Positions 20,342-33,385 of a DNA stretch of 64,000 nucleotides are shown piece by piece. The position numbers and the translations under genes were made by a program. A model generated the notes under the pieces. The model searched no databases and was not told the DNA's origin. It saw nothing but the letters and a program-made list of their open reading frames with translations. The stretch is from contig CANTFL010001411.1 of assembly GCA_947650285.1 (NCBI GenBank), positions 168,834 to 232,833 of the forward strand, read 5' to 3'. Numbering within the stretch: position 1 is the first letter of the stretch; the number at the start of each line of letters is the position of its first letter. This DNA comes from Hyaloperonospora brassicae. Its lineage: Eukaryota > Oomycota > Peronosporomycetes > Peronosporales > Peronosporaceae.

Positions 20342-20470
20342 AGTAGCAATTGTAGCAGTGGCAGTTGTAGCACTAGCACTAGCAGCAACAGTAGTAGATG
20401 CAGACGTTGTAGACGTAGCTACAATACTCAGTGTCGGTCAACCTGGGTCCGATGCACAGGTACTCACTCG

Positions 20471-20857
20471 TTCGAGCCACCGCAGATGCGCTTCCGGACC
20501 AAAACCTGACTCCCAAACACGTCGTCCCGGACGGGTGCGATCTGTATTCATATTCTCAAGGACGCGTGGTCATCAGCACTGACGATCAAGACAGCACTGT
20601 TACCGATCCAAGCGCTCCTTTCAGCAGCTGAACCTACGGATCTGCAAGACGATGAGGTGGCCACGATGTACCTCGATGACCAAACGCAGTGTCTCAGCAC
20701 TGCACGCATATTGACCGGCGACGACGCCATACAGAAAGTCACGGGCGACGATGCAGCGTTATTACGACTCATCGATACGGGCTTTCCATGGGTTCGGATG
20801 CGTAGTTTGTGTGGAGAAACGTGGCTCAGAGGAAGGGGCACGAAAAAGGACAGGTGA
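20471..20857 (+). pseudogene. UBE2K/Ubc1-like E2 fragment (A2)
   Basis: Same 129-codon frame as the A1 copy, with the same TGA before LPN, the same active-site Cys context TGAIC, and the same UBA-like end. The shared stop shows that the gene was already broken before A1 and A2 duplicated. Confidence 0.88.
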
Positions 20858-23540
20858 GGCGCATACCCTCTTCATGTTCGATACCACTATCGTTTTCGAG
20901 GCGCATACCGTCTTCATGTGCGATACCGATCTCGAACTACTCGCGAGTTATCGGACACGGCAGAAGGTGTCACGCATACCCATTCCAAAGAGAGAGAGAG
21001 ACTTTTGATTGCAAAGTGATGAGTTGTAGTGATGTTAGCATGTTACGGCTAGCTAGACTATTCCGTTGCAAGGCGTACTCTGGTTTGACGCAGTCCTTGC
21101 CGAACATACTGATGCGTTGGAGCCAGCTTCCGGGACGATTGATCAGCTTTGCGATGAACTCGAGACCAGACTTGTCCTCTCCCGGGCCGTTCGGGTCGCG
21201 CTCCCCGTCATCTCTTCGATCTTCTTTCCCCTAATTGTGTATTGGACTGGGAGCAGAGTTATAAGGATCACCTTTCATGGACGGCGTCGCGTCGACGTTC
21301 TTGGCCGTGGAGACCGTAGAGCCACTCGCGTGCAGAAAAGCAACAGCAATGGTCACGTAAAGACCGGTGAGATGCATGTCCGCTGTAGTTAGATCGATGA
21401 TGGGGTTGCGATGCAGTAGAGATCCACGAGGTGCGTGGTGAATTGTGGAATGAGGTCGTGGTCTGGAACGGAAAATGAAAGAACGTGGACTGCGTCAGAG
21501 AGCGGGTCGTAAGTCACGTTTACTACCCTTGCCTTCTCTTCGTCGTCTTCTTGCGAATATATATGCTTCTCTGTTGATGCACTATCGAAGATCCCATCTC
21601 ATATGTATCTCCCACACACGTTCTGGATATCGTGTGCGACATGGCACGGACCCTTCCACTTGTCCAGTGTCCCACGCAGGAAAGGCCAACATCGCATAAT
21701 CTGACTCCGCATTGCTGGAAATTTGGCCTTGAATCTCCTCGAGATTGGCTCCGCACTCTCAAAGGGACGAGAGACCGTATCTGCTGTGCTACGGCCAACA
21801 ACACACTGATACTTTCGCCGACATCTTCCATGGAGCTACTATCGTTTCGATCCGCGTATCGCAGCACATTGTCTTCATACAACATCAACGACATCCTTTT
21901 TTGGCACCCGCGAAAAGCATACCGGTACGCTACAAATGTCGCACCACGTTCGCTGCTGTTGGAAGAAGTGCCTCTCAAAAGAGAAGGGTTGTAGCGTTGT
22001 CTGCTACAAAGTCGGGCGCTGAGCCCATCTCGTGCACATTCCGCGCGGTCTGGCTTCGTGGACAGTCCTTTAGCAGTGCATTCCCACTCGGTCTGTCATC
22101 GTGGAAAGTCCCATAGTAGTGCTTTTCCGCGCGGTCAGGCTTCGTGGACAGTCTTTAGCAGTGCATTACCACGCGGTCAGGCTTCGTGGACAGATCGATA
22201 GTGCGTGCAAGATCACGCGATCTGGCTTCGTGGACAGTGCTATCATTGCTGTCGTTGTCGTTGTCGTTGGTGTTTGTGTTTGTGTTGTTGTTGTTGGTAG
22301 TGGTTGGTAGTGGTTGTGTTGTTCGTAGTTACGTCCCTCGATATCAACTCCTCATCGAGGCAACTAAACGTGTCCTTTTGTCGGTACAGACGAACCCATT
22401 CCTTTTGTGTCCTCTGTTTCAAAAGACGCGTGTACGGTGATACAGAGACCATCAAACTGAGGCAAAGGACTCAGTTGGCGTCGGGTTCGATTGACATGTA
22501 GCATGAGAATCGACGGTCAGCCCTATGGACAAGAATTCCACAAGGATCCGCGACCAGCTATGTCATGGTCGGACAGCGGGTACTCTTTCGTGGCACGACG
22601 TCTGCAACGAAGCTGTCGTGCTACGTAAAAACTCCTTTACCCAGCTTGCGAACTACGTGCACCATCTTTGCAAAATGGCTCGACATCTGTCGATCCGCAT
22701 GGGCTCATCACGACAAGACTAGCATCCCACTCCACTCCGCATCACCTGGTTGGTGCTAGCTGTAAGGTTTAGTGAGCTGGACATCCTGGAGGCAAAAACG
22801 AAAAGTGCGTCACATACTTAAAAAAATGTAGGCCAAATGGTACAAAATGATACAAGAAATAAAACAAATGCACCACGCAGACGCGCCACCCAATCCACCA
22901 CACGCTCAGGGATAAAACAAATGCACGAATGATGCGGACGATACAGCCGAATGTACACATTTCTGGGATCATTCGTAAGAACCAATGCGTAGCTCAATGA
23001 TTGTCTCCCTTCCCCACGAGTAATCGTTTCATTCTTTCCGTCGACGGTCATTTCCGAGAGAAGAATGGGGCGTTGACGTTTCAAGCGTAGTCCTATACTG
23101 GTAGCATTGTTCATCGTTGTCGGACTGTGTGGGCAAGTTGCTTCCGTTCAGTTGTTCGTGGTGTCGATCAGTTTTCTTCCATCACGTTGCTTCCGTAACG
23201 TTGCTCATATGACGTTGTTTCTATCACGTTGCTTCTATCAGCTACTTGTATCGCGCTGCCTCTATCTCGTTTATTGAGATCGACAAATTTGACGGGATAG
23301 CTGTGTATGGCTGTCGCCTTGGCGGTCTTGTTGACGATTGGCGCGATGAGACAGCGCAGTGTCAAAATGGCGCTTGCAACATGCTGTAAACGATGAGCAA
23401 TGTACGACCGAAGGCTGCATTAGACGACGGACGCAACAAAGCAACGAGAAGAGACAAGGTACTGGAGAGTTGACAAGGAGCTATAGGTAGGATGGCTGTG
23501 ACCCCAAAGGCGTTCATGCAGAAGCTTGCGAACAGATGAA

Positions 23541-24069
23541 GCGGGTCACATCAAGCACCCGATGCTGATGGAGCGTCATGGTTGTCACAAGAGAAGCTGA
23601 TATGAAGGAAGCGGTGTTGGTGTGGACGTTGGCGTTGGCGTTTGTGTTGATCTGGAGATTGCTTCTTGGATGCTGTGGAATAAGATGCACAATTACGCGA
23701 CACTGCATCAACGACACTATCGCTTCCTTCCACTGAAGGACAGGATGCACACAAGGACACGCACCTCGGTCCTCTCGGTACACAGCGAACATGCAGCACA
23801 GCAACGCAGGTAGACCGACTGTTGTGCGAAGGAAGAGTGCAGCATACTTCATTTTGATACACTTCTCACATACTCGATTTGCCTGCGTTCGCACAATAAG
23901 GATCCTCGTGTATCCGAGTTTATGTATCCTGTGGAAACGGTATACTTGCGTATCAGCGACTTTTATCGTGCAACACGACGTCATCAATAGTTACACAAGA
24001 CCGAAAGGACGCCACCAAACCGGCAGGAATGCCAATCTCGTTCGAATGGCTATGACATCTGTATCACTC
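23541..24069 (+). repeat. Array module B2 (truncated at the LINE junction)
   Basis: The first 529 bp of B, ending in GTATCACTC. B1 continues TCTATAAGCGACAAAATC at this point, while here AATATCACTTCTAG follows. The remaining ~2.7 kb of B is absent. Confidence 0.9.
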
Positions 24070-25835
24070 AATATCACTTCTAGATTTGCGGTATTGTACG
24101 CAGATGCATCATCGTGGCACGCGGAAGGGTGCTAAAACATCACGCATACTGCCGACGGCAGAGCCATGCACAGCTATGCAGACCCCCGTGCGGGAGGCGC
24201 GGTGAGCACTTGACAGGGAACATTATACAGGGGATCGCTGAGCAGCCGGGGTCGGATCCAGGTGGAGAAGAGTACTCACCCATTGTCTCGGTGCCGGTTG
24301 GGAAGGCCACGGACCAGTAGGTCCGGCCCTCGTACCGAAGGCGGCAGCCGGACGAATTTTGTACGCGGCTGCGGTTAGCGGTTTCGTCGAGCCCCATGTC
24401 TCCGATAATATCGACAAATCGGAACTCGGCGATTGTTCCTGTCCGGGACTCGACGAGTTACGTCGGCGAAGGCCCGAAATATCGCGCCGACAGGATTTGG
24501 ACGAAAATCGCCGACCGGATTCGGGCGAAAATCAGTGACCTGACGGTGCCGACTACTTCAAGCTGGTCCGGTCGATGTTTCCCTCCCATTCTCCGCCGAC
24601 TGTGTTGCGGGGACCGATGACCCTCAGGATCGCAGGGCGGTCCTGCTCTACGCGGCCACCAGGGCGTGATTTGAAAAGCCGGACGATGATCTGCGTCCAA
24701 TGATTCCGCTTGAGGAGGAAGCTCTTGCGGCATGGATGGTGGGGGGCATCGTTTTGCCTTCTTCGCCTGGATTTCTAGTCTGCACGCACCCGCGAGCTAC
24801 AAGTGTAGTGATGCTTATTTTTTTGAGGCGTACCTCGGAGGCAAGGTTATTGCGATTGTCCCTCCTTATGTGCGTATGCCTCAATACATCGTGGAGAAGA
24901 TGCTGTGTCGTCAACTCTTGGAAGGACAAGAGAGGGAGATGGAGCCCGATGTCATGATTGGGAACTGTTCAAGGGTGCCAAGCGGACCAGTTACGACGCC
25001 GACACGAGGCGTCTGCCTTTCATTATGCTGGATCAAGCAGCTGCTGCGAGCTCGCATACCAAGACAATTCTGTTTCGCGATAAGTGGCTTCAGATGCTGT
25101 GTCCAGCGACACTGGAGCGCAACGACATTCCTACTCCATTTCTACCTGCTACTTCGCTTAGCAGACATCACTTGCACTATCAAGTCCGGGCCTAGTCAAT
25201 GGAGTGGCTGCAAGCTTGGCTCAAGCTATTTTGGAGTCCAGTGTTTCATGTGTGGTGACATCTGTGACTCGTGGATGCTCCCACGACTCGGACGTGTATG
25301 ATTCGTTTTTCCGTGGCGATTTTCGACTCGGTGTCATGACCCGAACAACTCAAGCTGGTTACGCACATCGCACCCTCGAACACGGAGATCTTCCTCTGCC
25401 ATTTTCGGCACTTCCAACGCGTTCCTTGTTTCACCTGCTACTTGCCTTTTACTCGAGTTCCAAGTGCGGCGGACACAAATGCGCTTATCACGTTTAGCAT
25501 CACCGCGAGTTCACCGGTGAGGCAATTACTCTACCTCACGTCAGTGGGTTGACTTGTACCGACTTGGACGTTGCTGGTCGCATGCAGCATGTATCAGGAC
25601 TGGCGAAATCTCTGGTGGCGACCACGGCGAGGTCGAAAGTGGATGGCGACAAGACTCCCCTTTCGAGTAAGGTGTCGCAGGCACCTCCTCGTGCTGCTCA
25701 CTCGGGCGTTACCACCGCTTATCTGGTAGAGGTAGACTAGGCCCTTCGTGAAGGCGCTACCCGCGTCAATAGAATGTCGACGACCGAGTGGTTTGACCCT
25801 GGCGCGAACAAGAAAACGCGGGATGTGCTTCCCCG
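24070..25835 (+). other. LINE 5' region, unassigned
   Basis: Higher GC than the array, with two frames that look coding but are interrupted. A frame from 24732 contains YFFEAYLGGKVIAIVPPYVR and continues one base out of frame as FKGAKRTSYDADTRRLPF. A second short frame near 25230 reads CFMCGDICDSWM. I cannot assign these to a known domain. They could be the first part of LINE ORF1. Confidence 0.4.
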
Positions 25836-27580
25836 GTGGCGCCTTCCAGTCCAGCGGCGGGACCTCCAGTGACACCAACCACGCGTTCGCAGTCCACCAC
25901 AATTGACGATTCACGAAAGTCGCCTCTCCTGAAGTCGACGACTACTTCACACAAAATTTCTGCGACCGCGGTCTCAGTGAACAATACCCCACCAAAGCTG
26001 GCTAAGGCCACGGGTCGTCCCAAGGACGTTTCGAAAATTGTCCAATTTGTGCCAACGCCCTCTGCCCCCATCAAGGAGACTAATCAGCGCACACGACGAT
26101 TTCGGGAACTGGACTAATTACTGCGTGGAGATCATGCGGTTGCTTTCGCAGATTCAACTCCTACCCCGGGGGACGACTCGTCTCTTCTTCAAAAGGCATT
26201 AAAGAAGACGGCACTCGAGTCGGCTCGATTACACGTAGCGGGCGCACGTAAAGAGGTCGAGGAAAATACTTGCGCAGCCGCAGAGAAGCAGCGCGAGGCT
26301 GACATCAAAACCTTCTTGCTACTTCGAGGCTCATGATCAAGCACTCGAAGCAGTTATTGCTTCCGACACCCAGGGTAATGAGGCCCTGCCTCACTGGACG
26401 ACGAAGGTGAAGAATTGCGGAGATTGGAGTACGAATACCGTGCCGCGGGCGCGGTGGCGAGCCAAGCAAACATGGATGCAAAGACCTCAGCGAATACACT
26501 GAAAACTCTGACCCGCCGGTTGGCAAAGATTACACCGAAAAAGAAGCTCGTGGCCGAAGTCAAGATTCCGCGAGAGATTACACCACCCCACGAGTTGCTG
26601 GTTGCACTGGCGGAAAGATGCATAGAGAAGAGGCGGTATATGATCCAGCGTTTGCTGGCCTCTTACATCACCGCAGACGGGGTATTATAGGTGGGCCTTT
26701 AGAACCACCACCTAACACGGTGCCGTTCGCGACGCATCATCATTCGCCGGGACCGTCGGACCTTTCACCGACGTTTCCCAAGGTGTCGGACGGGCACTAG
26801 TCGCAGGATTTTGATGTTTCGATAGCGGAGAGCATGGTTGCGTTTGGTTACACCATGTGCCTACATGCCCTGGGTGAAGGGGCTGTAACTCCGCATCCCT
26901 GTGCCGCTCGTGTACCTATTCTAGCGGACCTGGTCAAGGCGATCGAGGAAGAGCTCAAGGCTTCGTCTGGACTACTCGACGACACCGAATCGGTTTTTTT
27001 TGGCTCGCCGACACCTCCGGTCGCTGGCATGGGCGATCTATGTTCGATGATAGCGTTCCGGTCCCCGATGGCACACGTTCGCGCTCCCGATACTCATGAC
27101 AATACTTTACGTGCAACCCGAGTGCGCAAAGTGTTCGGACAGTATATCTACTGCGGTGGCGGCCGCTGCTGAGCCGGAGAGTACACAAAACCGTATAGCA
27201 AACACGGCTGCGATTCGGAAATGGGCCATACGGTACAAAGCTTTTGCAAAACTTCCATCACCCATGCAGGTAGGCCCAAAGGGACAAGTGGCGTGGATAA
27301 CCACGCGTGCCTTGGAATTGGCGAGACTCGTCTCTGGTCTACCGTATTTAAGTGCTTATACCACCTCGATGCCGAGTGGCACCCTGCGTTCATTTGGACA
27401 TACCATAAACAGCGAATCTTAACTGGCTGTGATCCTGCTTCGAACCACACACGCCGATGCGAAACTACGCGATCTGTACACGGGTTAAACCGCCAAGGCG
27501 GATGGTCAAACTGGTCAAATTCGATGGAGAACAATGGACAATATCCAATAGCGGCGACGATTTATCAAACTACAGCCTGA
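25836..27580 (+). pseudogene. LINE ORF1-like region (broken)
   Basis: Three open pieces: 25836-26117 (Pro/Ser/Thr-rich, basic), about 26400-26690 (charged, helical, with NTLKTLTRRLAKITPKKKL) and 26834-27172 (hydrophobic start, then ADLVKAIEEELKASSG). Position upstream of the endonuclease and the basic, coiled composition suit a LINE ORF1 nucleic-acid-binding protein. No RRM or zinc knuckle could be confirmed. Stops and frame changes separate the pieces. Confidence 0.4.
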
Positions 27581-27945
27581 TTTGATGTGCTCGACTATCG
27601 TCGACTAGCTTGGTGACTTGGGTCATTGAGGAATCCTCAATGTGCTGTGTGGTTTGCTACTAGAGCTTGCATCCATTGACATTGAGACGGATGTGGTTAT
27701 GCCACAAACAAAGACTGTGCTATACCACCTTTCCATAGAGATGCGCGCGGCGGTCGTCGGCATTCTCTGCAAACTGGAAACCGGCGCTTGACCATTTGCT
27801 CGCGACGGTCAGCTGCTGGAACCGCAATGCTGAGGTTGTCTCGGATGAGCTAGGAGGTGCGCCGCCTCGGTGCACGCCCCAACGTCGTCGTAGACCTCTG
27901 TTGAAAGAGTTTAGTCAGCTGCGCAACAATGGCATCGGTCTCCAT
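27581..27945 (+). other. LINE inter-ORF region, no domain seen
   Basis: Short open stretches only, for example LLELASIDIETDVVMP near 27660. Probably the end of ORF1 and start of ORF2, with frameshifts. Confidence 0.3.
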
Positions 27946-28710
27946 TTGCATAATGTCGCGGGATTCCATAAGTATCCGAGCAATGCTTATCTTAGGTTAG
28001 TCACTGCCGACAGAGCGAATTTAGTTGTACCATCGATTGGGTTCTTCTACAGGAAACGCGCTTCACTATTGGTGAGTCCATGACGATGGAAAGCTTTACA
28101 ACTCCTCTTGGGGCTCTATACACAAGCGCGGACGCTCGTTGTGGATAGAGTCAGAGCACTCTAGAGGGGGAGTGGCGATGTTATTGAACCTCTACTCATC
28201 GGTCACGGAAATGGTCCCGTAGTCGGAGGCGCATTAATCGCCGCAATGGATGGCTGTTCAGCTCACGCTTCTGGGAGAAACAGTTCTTGTTGTCAACGTG
28301 TATGCATTGAGTGTCAAGGCTGAGCGGGAGGCGTTGTTCGAGAGCCTTCTACTTCTTCTACAAGCATACGACGGACCCATGTTTGTTGGTGGTGACTTCA
28401 GCTGTACTTTAGAGCCGCGGCTGGACCGTTCTTGTAAATCTACACCCGGACGACACGATTCCCTTGGCGTTGCAATGGCCTCTTGGTCGAGCGCAGCTCA
28501 GTGATGTTCTTGATGGTGACATGGAGATCGCCGAAGAAGCGAGAGATGTACCGGCAATTTACGCGGCGGTTCACACTTAATTCCACACTCTGCCGGGCGG
28601 TAGTTCGGCGAGTTCGCGACTCGATGGGTCGTATATGAGCTCGCGGCATGCTGATTAGATTCTAGACGTTGCCATGTCGGTGCCAGGTCCTGCTGCCGAC
28701 CAAAATTGCA
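27946..28710 (+). pseudogene. LINE AP-type endonuclease (EEP)
   Basis: Motifs in order: IDWVLLQETRFTIGESM (about 28030-28085), the L-Q-E-T catalytic Glu segment; RGGVAMLL; VNVYALSVKAEREALFESLL; and GPMFVGGDFSCTLEP, which matches the GDFN-x-x segment with Asn replaced by Ser. Then SSRLDGSYMSSRHAD and, near 28690, PAADQNCISI, where SDH-type catalytic His has become Gln. Stops lie near 28146 and 28578. This enzyme would nick target DNA to start LINE insertion; here two key residues are changed. Confidence 0.85.
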
Positions 28711-29307
28711 TAAGCATCAGGATCAGAGTGCCCTTTCATGTGGTCCGTGTCCGGAAGACGAGGCGTGTGTATCCAGTTTCAGGTTGTGCATATGCGGCCG
28801 CGCGCAAAGCTATCATTGCGGCCATTGCTCTGGGCTAGCTGCAAGCTGCACGATTATTTCAGTTCCAACGTCAGACTATACCATGGCCCGGAGATTGGCC
28901 GACTGGTGGAATTACTGGAAGATCAGTCTTCGTGAAGTTCTTTTGGCGACGACCAATACCGCGCGTCAAGGCCTGACCAAAAGCTATTGGCAGCGACTGT
29001 ATCGTCTCTATGTCCGACTGATTACTGCTCTCGTGGCGGCGCGTACCCCTGATACCTATTTTTCGGGCGATCATGAAGGATGCGATCAGCCTAGCACCCA
29101 CGATACCCCGGTGGAACTTAGGTGTAAAGTGGCGAAGTGTTGCCGCTCATGGCAGTGGACCAAAAATGAACGCTTTCTCGTACAGCGCACTTACACACCT
29201 GGAGAGACATCCCGACGATTTAACGCCCAACTTTCGACTAAGTTTCAGGACAACACCATCGTGTCTCTAGAGGAAAAGCGTCATCCGGGCCGAATTGGTC
29301 CCAGGAC
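28711..29307 (+). pseudogene. LINE endonuclease-RT linker
   Basis: Open pieces in shifting frames between endonuclease and RT. One reads RVYPVSGCAYAAARKAIIAA; another, after 29073, contains LAPTIPRWNLGVKWRSVAA. The region matches the helical spacer of LINE ORF2 by position only. Confidence 0.45.
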
Positions 29308-31200
29308 TTGGCTGAAAAAATGGCCGACGACAGGGCGCGTATTATGACTCACTCTTTTGTCTGTCCCGACAATAACGCCACGTTTCTTTCCCGGGCCACC
29401 CATCCGGACCGGGTTGATGACTCTACTGTGATATTGGACATTTCTCCCGGTGATGTGAGTGCGGCTTTGAAGAGACTTAAACGTGGTAAAGCCGCTGGAC
29501 CGGATGAAATTAACAACACATAGTACCGCGATTACGCGGACACGCTCGGTCCCATTCTCGCGACATTTTACACCAGATGACTTACGGGCAGCGTGTTTCA
29601 CGCGTCGTTTGGTGAAGCACATATTTAGTGCTTGAAGAAATCGCCGGCCTCTGCCTTGCCGCTTGATCATCACCCGATCGCTTTCCTCAACAGTGACTAC
29701 AAGCTATTTACCAAGCCTCTTTCGTTTCGGTACGGCCATTGCTGTCGCAACTCGTCCAGCCGGCTCAAGTTTATTTTGTTCCGAATCGATCGATCCATAC
29801 GGCCCTTGACCTTTTTGCGATGGTAAGCAAAGCTGCAAATTTGGACAGCGATCTACATATATCAATTGTTCTGCTTCTCGATCATGCAAAAGCGTACGAC
29901 ACATTGCAACGTCCATAGTAAGTTTCGGCGCTAACGTGGCTTGGGTTGTCGCCTCACTTCGTATCCGTCGTGGCAGCATTACATTGCGACAATACGTGCC
30001 GTTGTCTCGGCAATGGGTACCGCTCGAGTCGACGTGCCGTTACTTGTGGAATCCGGCAAGGGTCTTCCTGCGCCACTTCTCTTTTATCTCTCCCTCAATA
30101 GTGTCTATCGAGTGCTATAAGTGCGGAGGACATTCGAGGTGTAACTATCACATCTGGCGGGTACAATTGAGCTCAAAGTATCGGGATATGCCGACGATGC
30201 CGCTGTATACCTTCGCGATCGTTCTGCAATTTCGCCTGTTATCGTTATTCTCGATGAATTCGCTCGCGTGTCAGGTCTTTGGACAAATCAAGTAAATCAA
30301 TGGTCCTCGAGCTGGACCCGCGCGGATCAGCGCAAACTGTAAGCACCTGTGGTCCAACCCTGCTGGGCCGCGGCGAAGCTTGCCGGTATCTTGATGTTAT
30401 GGTGGGACAACAGGTTGCGGTAGCCGATAGCTGGAATAAGTGCATCCGATCTCTCTGCAGCCGACTTGGATAAGCACAGGAGAAGACGCACACAATTGAA
30501 CAACGGATTCAGCTTGCCAGTGCTATTACTGCCCCTAAAAACACGTTTTTAGCACGGCACTGTCGGCCTCCTCCCGCCGTGACTACCAGGCTGCACAGCT
30601 TGATTATTGAATTTGTCTGGGGCTTCCGTAATCGCAAGCGGTCCCGACCGTAGGTCCCTCCTCAGATAGATTCTTTACCATTACCTCAGAGGGGTCTAGC
30701 GGTGCCTTGTTTTCGGACGGAGTTGATGACAATTGCAGATACAGCAATTGGACATTGGGCAGCTACTCTTTCTTCGAGGGACTTACAACTTGGTATTTAC
30801 TTGTGGGGATCGAGCAGGTCAGGTCCGGCTTACATCACGCCTTGCTGGACTGAAGACAAGCGTGCTCGATATCGAGCGACTCTATGGCAAACCGGGTTCG
30901 ACATTGTTGGAATTTTTTGCGGCTCGGCACGCTTGCCAAGGCGCGATAAGGGAAGTCTGCATACGCGCCGTCTCTTTTATATCGAGAGCTGCAGTAGCAT
31001 ATAACGACGAAGGTAGTGTCACCGTTGATGTTCGGCGGGTGCTGGAGATCGACTGCGCGCCTGGGTGCGTGCTAAAGTTGCGGCGTCGGGGCGATACGAT
31101 CACCGATAGCTTATCTACGCCACGCTCGAGGATACTTCGTAGCTGCGAGATTGAAAGGTTACAACTTACACATTGAACGGAGCCGTCGTTGCCCTAGGTT
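29308..31200 (+). pseudogene. LINE reverse transcriptase
   Basis: RT blocks: LKRLKRGKAAGPDEINN (29460-29518), the AxGxDGI-like opening box; LPLDHHPIAFLNSDYKLFTK (about 29656-29716); FVPNRSIHTALDLF; VLLLDHAKAYDTLQRP (about 29868-29915), with the first catalytic Asp; and GYADDAAVYL, with YADD at 30186-30197. A later piece reads CRYLDVMVGQQVAVADSW, the post-palm region. At least four frameshifts separate these. The domain would copy LINE RNA at the nicked target. Confidence 0.88.
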
Positions 31201-31729
31201 TGACTAACCTTGGCGAGGCAATGTATTGGACGACTTTGCAGACTGGCATTGTCTTGTTCTCTCCCACTCGTGACATGGCGACCCCATCTATGTACAAGAT
31301 ACGACATTTCGGGTCCATCTGTCTCGCACTTCGTTTCAATATCCCGTCTCTGGTCTATCGGGCGCTAAACCTAGGTCCCTAATTTCGTACTCAACGAAGG
31401 TGCACCAATTCCATGACTGGCTTCTCACTCGTGAAGGTACATCTCTCCTGCATTTCGATACGGGTATGTAATTTGGGTTGCGACCGGTCTCGTCGATGAC
31501 GGCGTGCGATATCGCCTCATCCTCATCCGGTGGGACAAATTTATACTTTGGCGCGCATCCGATATTCACGCTAGTTGACCACCTGTGGGCCAGTCGTCGA
31601 TGGTGGCGGCCACATCGAAAGAAAGCTTAACAGCTTATCTCCCGGCAACGAAATATTAAAGGAGCTAGACTTCTCGAGGAACGAATTGCAAAGGTGGACT
31701 TCCTCGTGATATCGGGAGGTCACCATTGA
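31201..31729 (+). pseudogene. LINE ORF2 region between RT and zinc knuckle
   Basis: Broken frames with no clear motif. The tail near 31560-31620 reads DHLWASRRWWRPHRK, probably coding. It ends at the gypsy-2 target site and resumes at 39364. Confidence 0.4.
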
Positions 31730-32171
31730 TGTAACGGGGTAGCCCGTTCCATTCAAATTGTTTTATGAAGAAATTGACAATAGATAATATTACATTGAAT
31801 ATTCTTTCAACAATATGACAGAGTATGATGATATTGTTGAAGATGACCGAAGGGTCTACTCATTGGTTGATATCGCGATGATGTCAGCCCACCAATCGGT
31901 GCTAGACGCGCGCAATGGGTGGTGAGTAGACGTCATCATACATTTAGTTACATTAGTATAATAAAGTCAGGACAAACAGAGATACAAGAGTTATAGGACT
32001 TAATTATATTCATAACAGTTTTACTTTTCCTACGACTAGAGTCTTTCACCTTAGTCGTCCTATCTTCATCTGTGTAGTTCTACACCTAGCTGGGCACTGA
32101 CTATCACTACAGCCAGTGATAGTAATCTACGTACCGATTGACCAGTACGTAGTCGTCGGTGCCCCGTTACA
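31730..32171 (+). repeat. gypsy-2 left LTR
   Basis: 442 bp, direct repeat of 38922-39363. Seven differences were counted. It contains an ATAATAAAG-like stretch near 31959 that could serve in RNA 3' processing. Confidence 0.95.
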
Positions 32172-32190
32172 CCTGGAAGCACTTTGTAGT
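32172..32190 (+). other. gypsy-2 possible primer-binding site
   Basis: CCTGGAAGCACTTTG follows the LTR. TGGAAGCAC after a 2-base spacer could pair with a tRNA 3' end, but I cannot name the tRNA. Confidence 0.35.
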
Positions 32191-32221
32191 TCGTCTAAGG
32201 ACCACACTCGCATCGCCCAAC

Positions 32222-33330
32222 ATGAACCTGTTGAACGAAGTCGAAGACGAAAGATTTCACGGAACCCGTGAAAGCTACACACATTTGAGCGATGTCGAAT
32301 GGAGTGCGATCGAACAAATTCATTCGACCGTTGGCGAAGAAGCTATCTAGGCCATTATATTTACAAGATATAGAGACCAGCAGCATACCGTCATTAGCAA
32401 GTTCCTGCAACGAAAACTTGACGGGTCGCGAGCGCAGGTGACCTTGTTTCTACAACAAGATCACCAGCGGAACGAAGAACTGAGACAGTATCAGTCCGCG
32501 CAGTCGACACCGGAGCTTCGACCGGAGTCTCTAAAGCTTGAGATCTCCAAGTATTACGGAGCCGAGGACGACTCCCTTTAAGATGGTTCGTCGAAGTCGA
32601 CGATGCCATTGCGACCCGTTGCATCGACGATGAGCGAATGAAAGTTGCATTCGTTTAGTCGCACTTGGCAGTGGACGCCAGGAATTGGGCCCTGAATCTC
32701 AAGTTGCACGACGCAAACACGTTTGGGTCGTTGAGGATCTTTAAAATCCTGCTTAGCGAGACGTTTGAGCCTCCCAGGGCAGAATTCAAGACACTATCTG
32801 AACTACTTAAATCAAACAGGGTAAGCGTAATGTTCACTCTTACGATCAGCATGTACGCAGCCTTGAAAGCTACATGGTTGTGAATACTGTGAGTAAATTT
32901 GTGTTGATCACAATATTCGTTCAAGGGCTGTCCGATGGTCCCGTCGGGGACTACCTGTTCCACGGAGAGCTAAAGACGCTTCTCGGAAACAATCTTTGCT
33001 GCGGAGCAGGAAGACTTTATTGTGAGACAGGCTCACACTACGCTGACCCCCTATCGTCCACAGATATGACCGGCGCTCGGAGGTCCAGAGCCAATGGACC
33101 TCTGTAATGACGATAAAGAGAAACCTCGCCCTGTGAACGACAAGCGATAGCTGAGCTGTCATCGCTGTCATTGACAGGTACACAAGGTACATGAATGCGG
33201 TATCGCTGCTCAGAACCTCGCGGTACTGAGCGCAGCAACTGTCCACCATCCAGAAGAACTGGAGGACGAGAATCTAATGCTGTTGCAGAGCAGCAACAGC
33301 GAGGCATACCATCAAAATATGGCCGACGTC
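32222..33330 (+). pseudogene. gypsy-2 gag (broken)
   Basis: Starts at ATG 32222 (MNLLNEVEDERFHG). Later frames read KLEISKYYGAEDDSL, then a stop, RWFVEVDDAIATRC and LRIFKILLSETFEPPRAEF. The last is the capsid-like region where gypsy gag usually has L-x-x-x-F-x-P and similar. A further piece, VLITIFVQGLSDGPVGDYLF, fits the end of the capsid. Near 33150, LSCHRCH followed by HKVHECG looks like a decayed CCHC knuckle. At least four stops break it. Confidence 0.75.
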
Positions 33331-33385
33331 AGTAGGAGCGGAGCTCCTTACTAATCCAGCAACATCAAAACACTTCGCAAATCGC

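Larger units (their letters stand above)
19863..23540 (+). repeat. Array module A2
   Basis: 3678 bp, the only complete, uninterrupted A module of the long type. It has the opening CGTATATGTGTCATG, six minisatellite units, the E2 fragment at 20471-20857, the intact copia-2 target site at about 21680, the 43-44-bp repeats and the GTCGTT tract. It is closest to A1 in diagnostic bases (for example CGCTCTGTTGGGACTTGG). Confidence 0.92.

Noticed and set aside
22186..22440. Plus-strand frame with a hydrophobic centre as a membrane protein
   Set aside because: The hydrophobic part is translated simple repeat; the length changes with repeat number between modules.
24140..24420. GC-rich open frames at the LINE 5' end as a separate host gene
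   Set aside because: Several overlapping frames are open on both strands because of base composition. No motif supports one of them.
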